Source of the DNA: Bacillota bacterium
GTDB lineage: Bacteria > Bacillota > Clostridia > Christensenellales > Aristaeellaceae
NCBI GenBank assembly: GCA_023413135.1
Contig: JAEZQK010000077.1
Coordinates: 1 to 43,464 of the forward strand
Reading direction: 5' to 3'
Length of the DNA stretch: 43,464 nucleotides
The notes under the pieces: model-generated
What the model was told of the DNA's origin: nothing
Seen by the model: the letters and a program-made list of their open reading frames with translations, nothing else
Databases searched by the model: none
Program-made: the position numbers and the translations under genes
Shown here: positions 23,743 to 32,858 of the stretch, piece by piece
How positions within the stretch are numbered: the first letter of the stretch is position 1
Layout: the number at the start of each line of letters is the position of its first letter

Positions 23743-23828
23743 TGGTGCCGAAGGCGGGACTTGAACCCGCACGGGAGTTACCCCAATGGATTTTGAGTCC
23801 ATCACGTCTGCCATTCCATCACTTCGGC
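23743..23828 (-). tRNA. tRNA-Leu (anticodon CAA)
   Basis: 86 nt including encoded CCA. The acceptor GCCGAAG pairs with CTTCGGC. The anticodon stem ATGGA/TCCAT encloses CTCAAAA, giving anticodon CAA (codon UUG). A long class II variable arm (GGGGTAACTCCC) and T arm GCGGGTTCAAGTCCCGC follow. The last 45 nt are duplicated at 22630-22674. Confidence 0.97.
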
Positions 23829-23842
23829 GTGTGACGAAAGGT

Positions 23843-23871
23843 ATTATAACATGTTTCTTTTGGACACGCAA
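23843..23871 (-). promoter_or_regulatory. promoter of tRNA-Leu(CAA)
   Basis: TTGCGT (23866-23871 on minus), 17 bp, TATAAT (23843-23848), with TGT before the -10 forming an extended -10. It lies 15 bases upstream of the mature 5' end. Confidence 0.7.
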
Positions 23872-23930
23872 GAGCCAGAAATAACTTTCTGGAGAGAAAC
23901 GATAGAAATAAACGGGAAGGAAGTCTTCGA

Positions 23931-23965
23931 GAAATTTCTTTCAGTGCCCTGACAGAAAGAATTTC
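23931..23965. terminator. hairpins downstream of ligA
   Basis: GAAATTTCTTTC and GAAAGAATTTC form an 11-bp stem with a bulge. A smaller CCAGAAA/TTTCTGG hairpin follows at 23875-23892. Neither has a proper U-run. They probably mark the 3' end of the pcrA-ligA transcript. Confidence 0.35.
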
Positions 23966-24012
23966 ACTGAGGCCTTATGCCGGAGAAACGCCAGGCATTA
24001 TCTTGTCACCGC

Positions 24013-26013
24013 TTACCCCTCGATCCGTTTTAGGAACTCCGCCTCGTCGATCACAGGAATACCAAGCTCCTGCGCTTTTTGAAGCTTGCTGCCCGCGTTT
24101 TCCCCGCACAGCACAAAGGCGGTTTTGCGGCTGACGCTGCCGGCGGCCACGCCGCCATGTTTGCGAATCAAATCCTCAGCTTCGGTTCGGGAAAGGGATG
24201 GCAGCGTGCCCGTCACAACTACGGAAAGACCTTTCAGGGCATCGCCCTCCGCCTTTTTGTTTTCGCGTGGCGTAACACCAGCCGCCAAAAGGCGGTCGAC
24301 CATATCTACATTCTCCGGGAAGGAGAAAAAATCCACAATGCTTTGAGCCACTACGTCCCCCACCTCGGGAATGGCTGTCAACTCCTGAAGGTTTGCGATT
24401 TTGAGCTTTTCCAGGGAACCGAAATGATTGGCCAAATCCCTTGCGGTCTTGCGCCCCACATTGGGGATGCCCAGTGCGAACAGGAAGGCGTCCAGCGGGC
24501 AGTGACGGCTTGCCTCCAGCGCTTTTAGAAGATTATCGGCCTTTTTTTCCTTGAAGCCTTCCAGGGAAAGCAACTGATCCTTCGTAAGCTTATATAGCCC
24601 GGCAGGATCCCGCAGGCCGAATACATCGTACAAAAGGCCGGCCGTCTTTTCCGAAAAGGTTTCGATGTCCATGGCGTCCCGCCCGGCAAAGTGGGCAATG
24701 CGCGCCACTGCCTGGGGCCGGCACGCGGCCCTGTTCATGCAGTACAGGTGCGCTCCCCGCTCGGTAATGGGTCCAAAGCAGGAAGGGCATCTGTCCGGCT
24801 TTTCGATGGCTGTTTCCCCCTGTTCCGGCTCCCCAACCCGGCCCATGATCTCGGGAATGACGTCGTTGGAGCGGCGGATCCAAACTTGGCAGCCGATAGC
24901 CACCTTTTTGCGCTGGATGTCGCCCCAGTTGTTCAGCGTGGCCCTTTTCACGGTGACGCCGCCGAAATCCACCGGCGTTAAATGTGCCAGGGGCGTCAGC
25001 TTGCCGGTGCGGCCCGGTTCCCAGACCACATTCAAAAGCGTGGTAATGTTCTCCTCCGCCTCGAACTTATAAGCAACCTCCCAGCGGGGGAATTTGTCGG
25101 TATACCCCATAGCGTTGCGCAGGCCGAAATCCGGCACCTTCACCACCGCGCCATCGATCAGGAAGTCAAGGCTGTCGCGGCTTTCGATGATCTCCTGTAT
25201 GCAGGCCCGCAGCTCATCCACACTTTTTGCTTCTTTGCGGTAAGGGCTTAAAGTAAAACCATTTTCCTGGAGGAAGGCGGTCATCCCCGCCTGGTCATTG
25301 AACGGCGGATTTTCCATGGTGCCTACCTGATAGAAAAACGCATCCAGCTTTCTTGAAGCGGTGACAGCCGGGTCCAAATTGCGCAGTGCCCCCGCCGCGG
25401 CGTTGCGTGCGTTTTTCAAGGGTTCCTGCGCCGTCTCATTATACTTTTTCAAAACCGACAGGCGCATGATGCATTCCCCCTGCACCTCCAAGAGCCCCTT
25501 GTAGGGAATGGTAAGAGGCACGGAACGCACTGTTCTGGCCTGGGGCAAAATCGCCTCCCCCACCTCGCCGTTCCCGCGGGTAGCGGCCTGCACAAGCTCC
25601 CCATGGTTATAGGTAAGGTTCAAGGTCAGCCCATCCAGCTTGTACTCCACAAAATAGGAGATCCCACCGGAAGCGCCCGCCTGGGCGGCCAGCTTTTCTA
25701 CCCGCTGCACCCAGGCTGAAAGCCCGGCGAGATCCTGTACCTTGTCCATGCTCCAAAGCCTGTTGATGTGCCGGTGCTGCAAAAAAACGCTCAGCGGCTG
25801 GCCGCCCACCCTGTGGGTGGGTGAATCGGGCAGCCGTATCCCCGTCTCCTTTTCCAAAAGGACAAGCTCATCATAGAGCTTGTCCCACTGGACATCCGAT
25901 AAAATCGGGTCGTCTTTTTCATAATACGCCCGGTTCGCTTCGTTCAGCTGATCCACCAAATGGCGCATGCGCTGACCGGGCGGCAAAGATTGCTGCTCAT
26001 TTTCAAAAGACAT
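24013..26013 (-). CDS. ligA: NAD-dependent DNA ligase LigA
   Basis: 666 residues, the normal bacterial LigA length. The adenylation-domain lysine is Lys125 in EYKLDG. TRGNG replaces the commoner TRGDG, a variant I associate with clostridial ligases. An OB domain and a zinc finger (CPSC...CMNRAAC) follow, then helix-hairpin-helix repeats (NVGRKTARDLANHFGS, IPEVGDVVA) and a C-terminal BRCT domain (about 590-666, GTLPSLSRTEAEDLI). It seals nicks in replication and repair. It is six bases downstream of pcrA, as in Bacillus, with GGGGGAG as RBS overlapping the pcrA end. Confidence 0.95.
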   Translation of the reverse strand: MSFENEQQSLPPGQRMRHLVDQLNEANRAYYEKDDPILSDVQWDKLYDELVLLEKETGIRLPDSPTHRVGGQPLSVFLQHRHINRLWSMDKVQDLAGLSAWVQRVEKLAAQAGASGGISYFVEYKLDGLTLNLTYNHGELVQAATRGNGEVGEAILPQARTVRSVPLTIPYKGLLEVQGECIMRLSVLKKYNETAQEPLKNARNAAAGALRNLDPAVTASRKLDAFFYQVGTMENPPFNDQAGMTAFLQENGFTLSPYRKEAKSVDELRACIQEIIESRDSLDFLIDGAVVKVPDFGLRNAMGYTDKFPRWEVAYKFEAEENITTLLNVVWEPGRTGKLTPLAHLTPVDFGGVTVKRATLNNWGDIQRKKVAIGCQVWIRRSNDVIPEIMGRVGEPEQGETAIEKPDRCPSCFGPITERGAHLYCMNRAACRPQAVARIAHFAGRDAMDIETFSEKTAGLLYDVFGLRDPAGLYKLTKDQLLSLEGFKEKKADNLLKALEASRHCPLDAFLFALGIPNVGRKTARDLANHFGSLEKLKIANLQELTAIPEVGDVVAQSIVDFFSFPENVDMVDRLLAAGVTPRENKKAEGDALKGLSVVVTGTLPSLSRTEAEDLIRKHGGVAAGSVSRKTAFVLCGENAGSKLQKAQELGIPVIDEAEFLKRIEG

Positions 26014-26019
26014 GATCCG

Positions 26020-28299
26020 TTACTCCCCCACCTTCACAATGGGCGCAATGCTCAGCGAAAACTCCTTGACACCATAGGCCGCAAACTCGATGACGATGCG
26101 GGCATCGGCGCCGCTGCCGCGCACCTCGATCACATTCCCCTCGCCAAACTTTTTATGCATCACCCGGTCACCGGTAGCAAACAGGCTTTGCATAGCCGTT
26201 TTCTCCAAGGCTCTGGCCGGGGAAGGCGTAAATCCCTTCTGCACGCCGGGGATCCCCAACGCCTGGGCGCTGGGCGCAATCTGCGGTACGCCAAAGCCCA
26301 ATTCATGGGGCCGGACAGAACGGGCAGGCTTGGTGGGCGCGGGATGCTGCTGCCTGACAGTGCCGAAGGATTTCTCCATTTTGGATATCCATTCGTCGTC
26401 CAGCAGGCGCTTGGGGATTTCATTCAAGAACCTGGAGGGCGGATTGTGATTGAGCTGGCTGAAAATCATCCGCTGGGAGGCATAGCTCAAATAAAGCCGC
26501 CGCTGGGCGCGGGTGATGCCCACATAGCACAGGCGGCGTTCCTCCTCCAGGCGGCCTTCGTCGGTATTGGAACGGCTGGAGGGGAACAGCCCATCCTCCA
26601 TGCCGGCCAGAAACACAATGGGGAACTCCAATCCCTTGGCACTGTGCAGCGTCATGAGCGTTACATATCTGGGGCTTTGATCGGACTGGTCCAGCTCCGT
26701 GACCAGCGCCACATTCTCCAGAAAATCCTCCAATTGGGGGTTTTCCGCCTGGCGCTCGAATTCTTCCACGGCACCCACAAACTCCTGCATGTTCTCCACG
26801 CGGGTTTGGGCTTCCTCGGTATCTTCCCTTTGATATTCTGCCATCAGACCCGTTTCATGAAGCACTGCCTTCACAAACTCACAAAGGCTCATGCTTTCCC
26901 GCATGGCCACCAGCCGGTTCATGAGCATGGCAAATTCGCCGACGCACTTTCTCGGCCTTGCGGACAAGGAGTCAGGCATATCGTTAAGCGCACTGAAAAG
27001 GGGCATGTTACTGGACTGTGCGTGCTGGGCCAGCTCTGCAATGGTGGCATCGCCTATGGCCCTTTTGGGCTGGTTGATGATCCTGCGCAGCGATACATCG
27101 TCGGCGGGATTGACAATCACCCGAAGGTAGGCGATGATATCACGCACTTCCTTGCGGTCGTAGAAGCGCAAGCCTCCGAACACCTTATAGGGAATACCGG
27201 CCCTGACCATCATTTCTTCCAGCACACGGCTCTGGGCGTTGGTGCGGTAGAGTACCGCCATATCGCCGTAGCTTTCGTGGCTTAGCGTTAGCTGATGCAT
27301 CCTGTCGCATATCCAGGCGGCTTCCTCCCGCTCATCCCCGGCGCAGAATACCTTGATGGGTTCGCCTTCCCCCATTTCGGTCCACAGTGCCTTTTCCTTG
27401 CGGCCGATGTTGTGGGCGATGACCTGGTTGGCTGCGTCCAAAATATTGGCGGTGGAGCGGTAGTTCTGCTCCAGCTTGATGACGGCAGCGTCGGGGAAAT
27501 CCTTCTCAAAATCAAGGATGTTGCGTATGTCCGCACCGCGCCAGCCGTAAATGGACTGGTCATCGTCCCCTACCACGCACAGATTGCGGCTTTTTTGGGT
27601 GATCAGCTTCACCAGCATATATTGCGCGTAGTTGGTGTCCTGATATTCGTCCACATGCACGTACTGGAAACGCTCCCGGTAACCCTCCAGCACGGGGGGA
27701 TGATCGGCAAACAGCTCCAGAGTGCGCATGATCAGGTCATCAAAATCCAGCGCGTTGGCGGCGCGCAGCTTCTCCTCATACAATTGAAACGCATCGCTGA
27801 TCAGCTGGCAGCGGTAATCCTTGTTTGATTCCCGGAACCAGTCCGCCGGGGACATCAGCTTATTTTTCGCGTCGGATATTTTTGATTTCAGTTCCCTGGG
27901 CGGCAGGAATTTCTCGTCCAGGTTCATTTGCTTTAATATTTCCTTGATAACGCTGCCTTGATCGTCGTCGTCATAAATGGTAAAAGCCCTGGTATAGCCC
28001 AGCTTTTCGATATCGCGGCGAAGGATACGGGCACAGGTAGCGTGAAAGGTGGAGATCCAGGCTTCTTCCGCCTTAGGCCCCACCAGTTTCGCGATACGCT
28101 CCTTCATTTCCTTGGCAGCCTTGTTGGTAAAAGTCAGTGCCAGAATTTGCCATGGCGGAACGCCGTGGTCGATGAGATTCGCCACGCGGTATGTAAGCGC
28201 ACGGGTCTTGCCGCTGCCCGCGCCTGCCAAAATCAGCACCGGGCCCTGCAAAGTCTCCGCAGCCTGCCGCTGCTCTTTGTTCAACGCCTGCAAATCCAT
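26020..28299 (-). CDS. pcrA: ATP-dependent DNA helicase PcrA (UvrD/Rep family)
   Basis: 759 residues, SF1A helicase. Q motif LNKEQRQA, Walker A AGAGSGKT (25-32), motif Ia LTFTNKAAKEM, motif II VDEYQDTN, motif III VVGDDDQSIYGWRGAD, motif IV LEQNYRS, motif V TLHSAKGLEFPIVF and motif VI ITRAQ are all visible. A C-terminal Tudor-like tail (GDRVMHKKFGEGNV) is present. It unwinds DNA in repair and plasmid replication. It forms a transcription unit with ligA downstream and a YerC-like regulator upstream, the same order as in Bacillus. Confidence 0.95.
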   Translation of the reverse strand: MDLQALNKEQRQAAETLQGPVLILAGAGSGKTRALTYRVANLIDHGVPPWQILALTFTNKAAKEMKERIAKLVGPKAEEAWISTFHATCARILRRDIEKLGYTRAFTIYDDDDQGSVIKEILKQMNLDEKFLPPRELKSKISDAKNKLMSPADWFRESNKDYRCQLISDAFQLYEEKLRAANALDFDDLIMRTLELFADHPPVLEGYRERFQYVHVDEYQDTNYAQYMLVKLITQKSRNLCVVGDDDQSIYGWRGADIRNILDFEKDFPDAAVIKLEQNYRSTANILDAANQVIAHNIGRKEKALWTEMGEGEPIKVFCAGDEREEAAWICDRMHQLTLSHESYGDMAVLYRTNAQSRVLEEMMVRAGIPYKVFGGLRFYDRKEVRDIIAYLRVIVNPADDVSLRRIINQPKRAIGDATIAELAQHAQSSNMPLFSALNDMPDSLSARPRKCVGEFAMLMNRLVAMRESMSLCEFVKAVLHETGLMAEYQREDTEEAQTRVENMQEFVGAVEEFERQAENPQLEDFLENVALVTELDQSDQSPRYVTLMTLHSAKGLEFPIVFLAGMEDGLFPSSRSNTDEGRLEEERRLCYVGITRAQRRLYLSYASQRMIFSQLNHNPPSRFLNEIPKRLLDDEWISKMEKSFGTVRQQHPAPTKPARSVRPHELGFGVPQIAPSAQALGIPGVQKGFTPSPARALEKTAMQSLFATGDRVMHKKFGEGNVIEVRGSGADARIVIEFAAYGVKEFSLSIAPIVKVGE

Positions 28300-28339
28300 G
28301 TTCGTTATCCTCTGTCTTCCTCAATCTTGATCTTGTATT

Positions 28340-28669
28340 TCACGCTTCCGCCGATTCGGTTGGGAGGGGAAGCAATTCCTTTGCCGAAAGTTCGTCCAGC
28401 ACTTTTTGATAGCCGCCAGCGCCATATGTAAGCGCGCGGTTAACCCGGCTGATGGTAGCGGTGCTGGCTCCTGTCCTTCGGGCAATCTCCTGGTACGTCA
28501 CCCTTTCCCTGAGTAAACAGGCCACGTGAAGCCGCTGGGCGATGCTTTTCAGCTCCTGTATCGTGCAGACATCCTCCAAAAAACGGTAAGCGTCCTCCGG
28601 CTCTTTGAGGGTCAGAAGCGCCTCCATGAAAAGATCTGTCTGCGCAGTTTGAATCTTTGGCGTAAACAT
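28340..28669 (-). CDS. YerC/YecD family TrpR-like regulator
   Basis: 109 residues. The core EDAYRFLEDVCTIQELKSIAQR followed by TYQEIARRTGASTATISRVNRAL is the TrpR-superfamily helix-turn-helix arrangement of the YerC/YecD family. The longer reading from 28765 was rejected because GGGAGGATG lies 8 bases before the ATG at 28669 and homology begins there. In Bacillus yerC also lies near pcrA and ligA. A DNA-binding role is expected from the fold, but the target is unknown. Confidence 0.85.
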   Translation of the reverse strand: MFTPKIQTAQTDLFMEALLTLKEPEDAYRFLEDVCTIQELKSIAQRLHVACLLRERVTYQEIARRTGASTATISRVNRALTYGAGGYQKVLDELSAKELLPLPTESAEA

Positions 28670-28882
28670 GAAGGCATCCTCCCACCACGGATTGCTGTCG
28701 CCCTCGAACAAAGGCCCGCTTATGTCGGCGGGCGCATAGATGCCTGAATGGAAAGATATTCTCAAGACGATTATATCACATTTCCCGGCACAAGGAAAGG
28801 CAAATTCGTGAAGGCGGACGAGGAGGGGTTTTTTTTAACCTCCTCCCCGCACTATTATCATACAAAACCCCCTTTATGGTGA

Positions 28883-28904
28883 AAGCGGGCCGTGTGGCCC
28901 GCTT
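28883..28904 (-). terminator. hairpin after the SpoIIP-family gene
   Basis: AAGCGGGCC-ACAC-GGCCCGCTT (9-bp perfect stem) lies three bases after the stop codon. The following TCACC is a poor U-tract. A second inverted repeat (GAGGAGG...CCTCCTC, 28820-28845) occurs further on, in the gap before the YerC-like gene. Confidence 0.5.
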
Positions 28905-28907
28905 CCG

Positions 28908-30062
28908 TTACTTTTGAGGCTTTTTCCCGAACAGGCCGCCCGTCATTTCACTGACGTTGCGCTTGAGTTTGTTTACGGTGCCCTGTTTGGAGCCGGTGGC
29001 AATGAGCGCGAAAATCACCAGCCCAGCCACAAACACTCCCACCACCCACAAGATGCCGCTGCCGGAGCCCTCGCTGTCCTCCGTAGATGGCGTGCCCGTA
29101 TCCTGGTTGGTTGCCGCATTATTATTGCTTGGGCCCACATCGCTGGCAGCCCCCGCCGCACCGGTTACGCCGCCATACATGGCTTTGTAGATGACATTGG
29201 CTATGGGCGCCATGGAGTTTTCCACCCTGTCTTTGCTAATGACATGGGTTCCGAATTCCAGCAGCACGCTGCGCGGCGACAGGTCCTGGTTGTAGGTGCC
29301 CTTTCCGATATAGATGTCTTTGATGAGCCCGGGGTACAACTTGTCACCCACCGCTTTGATTTGAGCCGCGAACTTTTTGTTGGCTGAGGAATTTTGATTG
29401 CTGCGCCCGACCAAAAGGCGTATCTTGCTGGCGTCTTCCCCAGACACCTTGGTATTGTATTCCTTGGGATTGGGAATGCCGTCACGGTGGATATCAAAGA
29501 TGGCGTCCGGGGTTGTCTGCATAAGCTTCATAGCAGTTGGCCGGCTGCGGCGGTAGGCCCCGGAATCGTGGGGATGATGGGTAGCCTCGCTGGCTTCCAC
29601 AGTCACGCCCAGCTTCTCCATTTCCTTTTTGAATTCATCGGCCATATCATAAATGCCGCCCTTGCCCTTTTTCGAGCTGACGCCGTCGGAAGGTATATAG
29701 CTTTCATCGCTGTGGGTGTTATAGATGGCGATCTTTTTGTTCTTGCCCGGAGCGCTTACCGGAAGCGAAGCATCGGCGTCAAGCCAGGATACGTCGGGCA
29801 TTTCATACATCCCCAGATTTTTTGCCACCGCCGTCTTTTTCGTTGTGTCTACCGAGATGACCTCAAAATGATGATTGTTCTCGGCGACGTATTCATCCCC
29901 CTTGTCCGGCAAGCCGCAAAAGTAAGTAATCAGGGCTCCCGATTCGTCGAAAATCTCATAGACTTCTTCGATCCCGTCTCCCTCATCTTCAGCCTGGGCC
30001 CAGGCAAAAGTCGGGAGAAGCAGCAATACCGCCGCAAGCAGCAACGCAAGCTTTTTTTTCAT
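28908..30062 (-). CDS. spoIIP: stage II sporulation protein P (SpoIIP) family protein
   Basis: 384 residues. A signal peptide (1 to about 22, ending FAWAQA) is followed by an acidic N-terminal region and then the SpoIIP catalytic domain (about 108-290). Family motifs are IAIYNTHSDESYIPSDG, the HDSGAYRRSR block, AIFDIHRDG, LLVGRSNQNS and LLEFGTH. A low-complexity Ser/Thr/Asn linker leads to a C-terminal transmembrane helix (about 335-357) and a basic tail. Classical SpoIIP is anchored by an N-terminal helix and degrades peptidoglycan during engulfment with SpoIID. The C-terminal anchor here is unusual, so this may be a paralogue. It overlaps the upstream DUF1614-type gene by four bases (ATGA), so the two are translationally coupled. 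Confidence 0.82.
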   Translation of the reverse strand: MKKKLALLLAAVLLLLPTFAWAQAEDEGDGIEEVYEIFDESGALITYFCGLPDKGDEYVAENNHHFEVISVDTTKKTAVAKNLGMYEMPDVSWLDADASLPVSAPGKNKKIAIYNTHSDESYIPSDGVSSKKGKGGIYDMADEFKKEMEKLGVTVEASEATHHPHDSGAYRRSRPTAMKLMQTTPDAIFDIHRDGIPNPKEYNTKVSGEDASKIRLLVGRSNQNSSANKKFAAQIKAVGDKLYPGLIKDIYIGKGTYNQDLSPRSVLLEFGTHVISKDRVENSMAPIANVIYKAMYGGVTGAAGAASDVGPSNNNAATNQDTGTPSTEDSEGSGSGILWVVGVFVAGLVIFALIATGSKQGTVNKLKRNVSEMTGGLFGKKPQK

Positions 30063-30718
30063 TTCCGTTCCTCCCCCTTCTCCTCCACTGCATGAATTCT
30101 CTCTTTGTCGGGCGGATTCTTGCCTCTGACGATGCGTTCGGCAATCTCCCCGATAAGCTCTGCCAGCAGCACGCCCAGGATGCCGCTGATGACCATGGCA
30201 TCCATAACCCCAGCCCCGCCCAGCGTCAACACTTGATTTTCACCCTGAGACCAGTTTACCACCGCCACCGCAACGTCCGCCAGCAAAACGCCCAGCACGC
30301 CGCAGATGAATGCGTTGCGCCTTGACCGTCCCAGGATGTAGGCCGCCAGGCCGCCTACGATGCCCCATATGTAGTTGGGATCGATGACAATCTGTTCCGG
30401 CTCGTTAGGCATCACAAGCCCCAGTACGTATACCACTCCGGCGGTAAGAATTGAACCGATCACGGCCCGGAGTTTCTCCTTGCCCGTTTCCGCCCTGATG
30501 ATCAAATACAGGCAGACGGCTACCGGAATCACCGCGCCGCCGATGTTGAATTGCACCATGCCGATCCGGATGTCCGGGATCAGCGTGCCAAAGAACATGG
30601 CGGCCACAATGATCAGCGCGGCGCGGTCACTAAGCCGCATCCTGTCCAGCACCCGCTGGGATACGCCGAAGAAAATCAGTACCGCCACTGCGGTGAGCAA
30701 TATCATGCCAATGGACAC
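30059..30718 (-). CDS. DUF1614-type integral membrane protein
   Basis: 219 residues with about seven hydrophobic segments and short loops, and a charged C-terminal tail (KNPPDKERIHAVEEKGEERK). The GAVIPVAVCLYLI, GGLAAYILGRSRRNAFICG and TLGGAGVMDAMVISG segments fit what I know of DUF1614 proteins; the assignment is from memory. The start is GTG with GGGAGG 9-10 bases upstream; an ATG at 30706 is the alternative. It is coupled to the SpoIIP-family gene, which suggests a joint envelope or sporulation role. No enzyme motif is visible. Confidence 0.65.
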   Translation of the reverse strand: MSIGMILLTAVAVLIFFGVSQRVLDRMRLSDRAALIIVAAMFFGTLIPDIRIGMVQFNIGGAVIPVAVCLYLIIRAETGKEKLRAVIGSILTAGVVYVLGLVMPNEPEQIVIDPNYIWGIVGGLAAYILGRSRRNAFICGVLGVLLADVAVAVVNWSQGENQVLTLGGAGVMDAMVISGILGVLLAELIGEIAERIVRGKNPPDKERIHAVEEKGEERK

Positions 30719-30804
30719 AGATTTCTTCCTCCCAAGCCTTTATTCTCAAAAAGTGTTCCCGCCGCCCAAAAAGAATATGCGCACAGCAACCTGTGGACAA
30801 AGCA

Positions 30805-30833
30805 TTGTGACCAGCCCCAAAATGTGGTATAGT
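30805..30833 (+). promoter_or_regulatory. sigma-A promoter of the topoisomerase operon
   Basis: TTGTGA (30805-30810), 17 bp, TATAGT (30828-30833). It is about 40 bp upstream of the ATG at 30873, in the gap divergent from the DUF1614-type gene. Confidence 0.65.
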
Positions 30834-30872
30834 AAGAAGAATGAAAATCAATATTGGACAAGGAGCATGTGC

Positions 30873-32855
30873 ATGACGCAATCGTATGACGCGGGCAATA
30901 TACAGGTTTTGGAGGGGTTGGACGCGGTACGTATGCGGCCCGGTATGTACATCGGTTCCACCGGCCAAAGGGGGCTGCACCACCTTTTGTGGGAAATCGT
31001 GGACAACGCCGTGGACGAAGCTTCCAACGGCTTTGCCACGGAGGTGGAGGTCACGCTTCACAAGGATGGTTCCGCCAGCGTTTTTGATAACGGCCGCGGC
31101 ATGCCGGTGGACAACCATCCCACGCTGCACGTACCCGGGGTTGAGGTTATTTTTACCAAGCTGCACGCAGGCGGCAAATTCAATAACGACAACTACAGCT
31201 ATTCCGGGGGCCTGCACGGCGTGGGCGCCTCGGTGGTGAACGCGCTTTCCAAATGGGTGACGGTAGATGTATACCGTGACTGGACCCATTACCGCATGGA
31301 GTTCTCAACCGAATATGATATGCTCCGTGGCAAGCTCCTGGCCGGGCAGCCCAAAGGCGGCTTGCAAAAGATAGGCAACACTAGAAAGCGCGGTACCCTG
31401 GTACGCTTTTTGCCAGATGACGCCATCTTTGAGGAAACGAAGCTCAATGGTGAAATCGTGGCAAGGCGGCTTAGGGAACTGGCTTATCTGAACACCGGCG
31501 TACGCATCGCCTTCCATGATGAGCGGCAGAAGGACGATGCACTTGCAAACCTGGAATTCCATTATGCCGGCGGTATCGCCGATTACGTAAAGTACCTCAA
31601 CGAGGATAAAACCACGCTCCATGATGCACCTATTATGCTGGATGGCAAGAAAGATGATACAGTGTGCCGTGTGGCCATCCAGTACACCGACGGCTACACC
31701 GAAAGCGTCTTTTCCTACGTGAACAACATCCCCACCGCCGAGGGCGGCACCCACGAAACTGGCTTCCGTGCCGCCTACACCAAAGCCTTCAATGACTACG
31801 CCCGCAAAATAGGCGCGCTGAAGGAAAAGGACAACAACCTGGCCGGGGAAGACTTCCGCGAGGGCATGACGGCCATTATTGTGTCCATGGTCAAAAACCC
31901 GCAGTTTGAGGGGCAGACCAAGGGCCGCCTGGGCAATACCGAGGTGCGCCCGGCGGTGGAGGCCATCATCGCCCAGAAGCTTTCGGAATTCCTGGAGGAT
32001 TTAAAAAACCAGGAGCTTTGCCAAAAGATCGTGGAAAAGGCCATCCGCTCCGCCAAGGTGCGGGAGGCCACCCGCAAGGCACAGTCCATGGCCCGGGCCA
32101 GAAACGAGCTGGAGGCCGCCCCGCTGGTGGGCAAGCTATCAAGCTGTACCGGGCGTAAAGCCCAGGAAAACGAGCTGTTCATCGTGGAGGGCGATTCCGC
32201 CGGCGGCAGCGCCAAGCAGGGCCGGGACAGGCGCTTCCAGGCCATTTTGCCCCTTCGGGGCAAGCCCCTCAACGCGGAGAAGAAAAGGCTTGACCAGGTG
32301 CTATCCAACGAGGAATTCCGTACCATCATCACGGCGCTGGGCACCAGCATCGACGAAAGCTTTGATTTGGGCAGCCTCAAGTATCACAAGGTCATCATCC
32401 TCTCCGACGCCGATCAGGACGGCGCACATATCCGGGCGATCCTGCTCACCTTCTTCTACCGCTACATGCGCGAGCTGGTGACGGAAGGCCACGTATACAT
32501 CGGTATGCCCCCGCTGTATAAGATCCAAAAAGGAAACAACGTGCAATATGTGTATGATGACCGCGAGCTGAAAAAAGTAATGAAAAATGTCGGCAAGGGA
32601 TACACCCTGCAACGCTACAAGGGCCTTGGCGAAATGAATCCGGAGCAGCTTTGGCAGACCACCATGGACCCTAGCAACCGCAAGCTGATGCAGGTCACCA
32701 TTGAGGACGCGGCCCAAGCCGACCGCATCATCACCATCCTGATGGGCGACAAGGTGGATCCGCGCCGGGAATACATAAGCACTCATGCCAATTTCAACAA
32801 GACGGATGATTTTATGCCGGTATCGGCGGATGCCAATGATAAGGGGGCGAATTAA
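30873..32855 (+). CDS. type IIA DNA topoisomerase subunit B (GyrB/ParE-like)
   Basis: 660 residues. A GHKL ATPase domain has LEGLDAVRMRPGMYIGS, the EIVDNAVDEA N box, DNGRGMPV and GGLHGVGASVVNALS. A transducer domain follows, then the TOPRIM domain with IVEGDSAGGSAKQGRDR, PLRGK and LSDADQDGAHI, and the C-terminal RYKGLGEMNPEQLWQTTMDP signature. The start at 30873 (MTQSYD) has AAGGAG 7 bases upstream; an ATG six bases earlier is too close and the in-frame extension to 30375 has no homology. It forms the ATPase/TOPRIM half of a heterotetramer with the next gene, four bases downstream. GyrB versus ParE cannot be settled here; see the A subunit. Confidence 0.9.
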   Translation: MTQSYDAGNIQVLEGLDAVRMRPGMYIGSTGQRGLHHLLWEIVDNAVDEASNGFATEVEVTLHKDGSASVFDNGRGMPVDNHPTLHVPGVEVIFTKLHAGGKFNNDNYSYSGGLHGVGASVVNALSKWVTVDVYRDWTHYRMEFSTEYDMLRGKLLAGQPKGGLQKIGNTRKRGTLVRFLPDDAIFEETKLNGEIVARRLRELAYLNTGVRIAFHDERQKDDALANLEFHYAGGIADYVKYLNEDKTTLHDAPIMLDGKKDDTVCRVAIQYTDGYTESVFSYVNNIPTAEGGTHETGFRAAYTKAFNDYARKIGALKEKDNNLAGEDFREGMTAIIVSMVKNPQFEGQTKGRLGNTEVRPAVEAIIAQKLSEFLEDLKNQELCQKIVEKAIRSAKVREATRKAQSMARARNELEAAPLVGKLSSCTGRKAQENELFIVEGDSAGGSAKQGRDRRFQAILPLRGKPLNAEKKRLDQVLSNEEFRTIITALGTSIDESFDLGSLKYHKVIILSDADQDGAHIRAILLTFFYRYMRELVTEGHVYIGMPPLYKIQKGNNVQYVYDDRELKKVMKNVGKGYTLQRYKGLGEMNPEQLWQTTMDPSNRKLMQVTIEDAAQADRIITILMGDKVDPRREYISTHANFNKTDDFMPVSADANDKGAN

Positions 32856-32858
32856 TAC

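Noticed and set aside
30375..30872. In-frame N-terminal extension of the topoisomerase B subunit
   Set aside because: It overlaps the divergent DUF1614-type gene and crosses a good promoter. GyrB homology starts at the ATG at 30873 with its own RBS.
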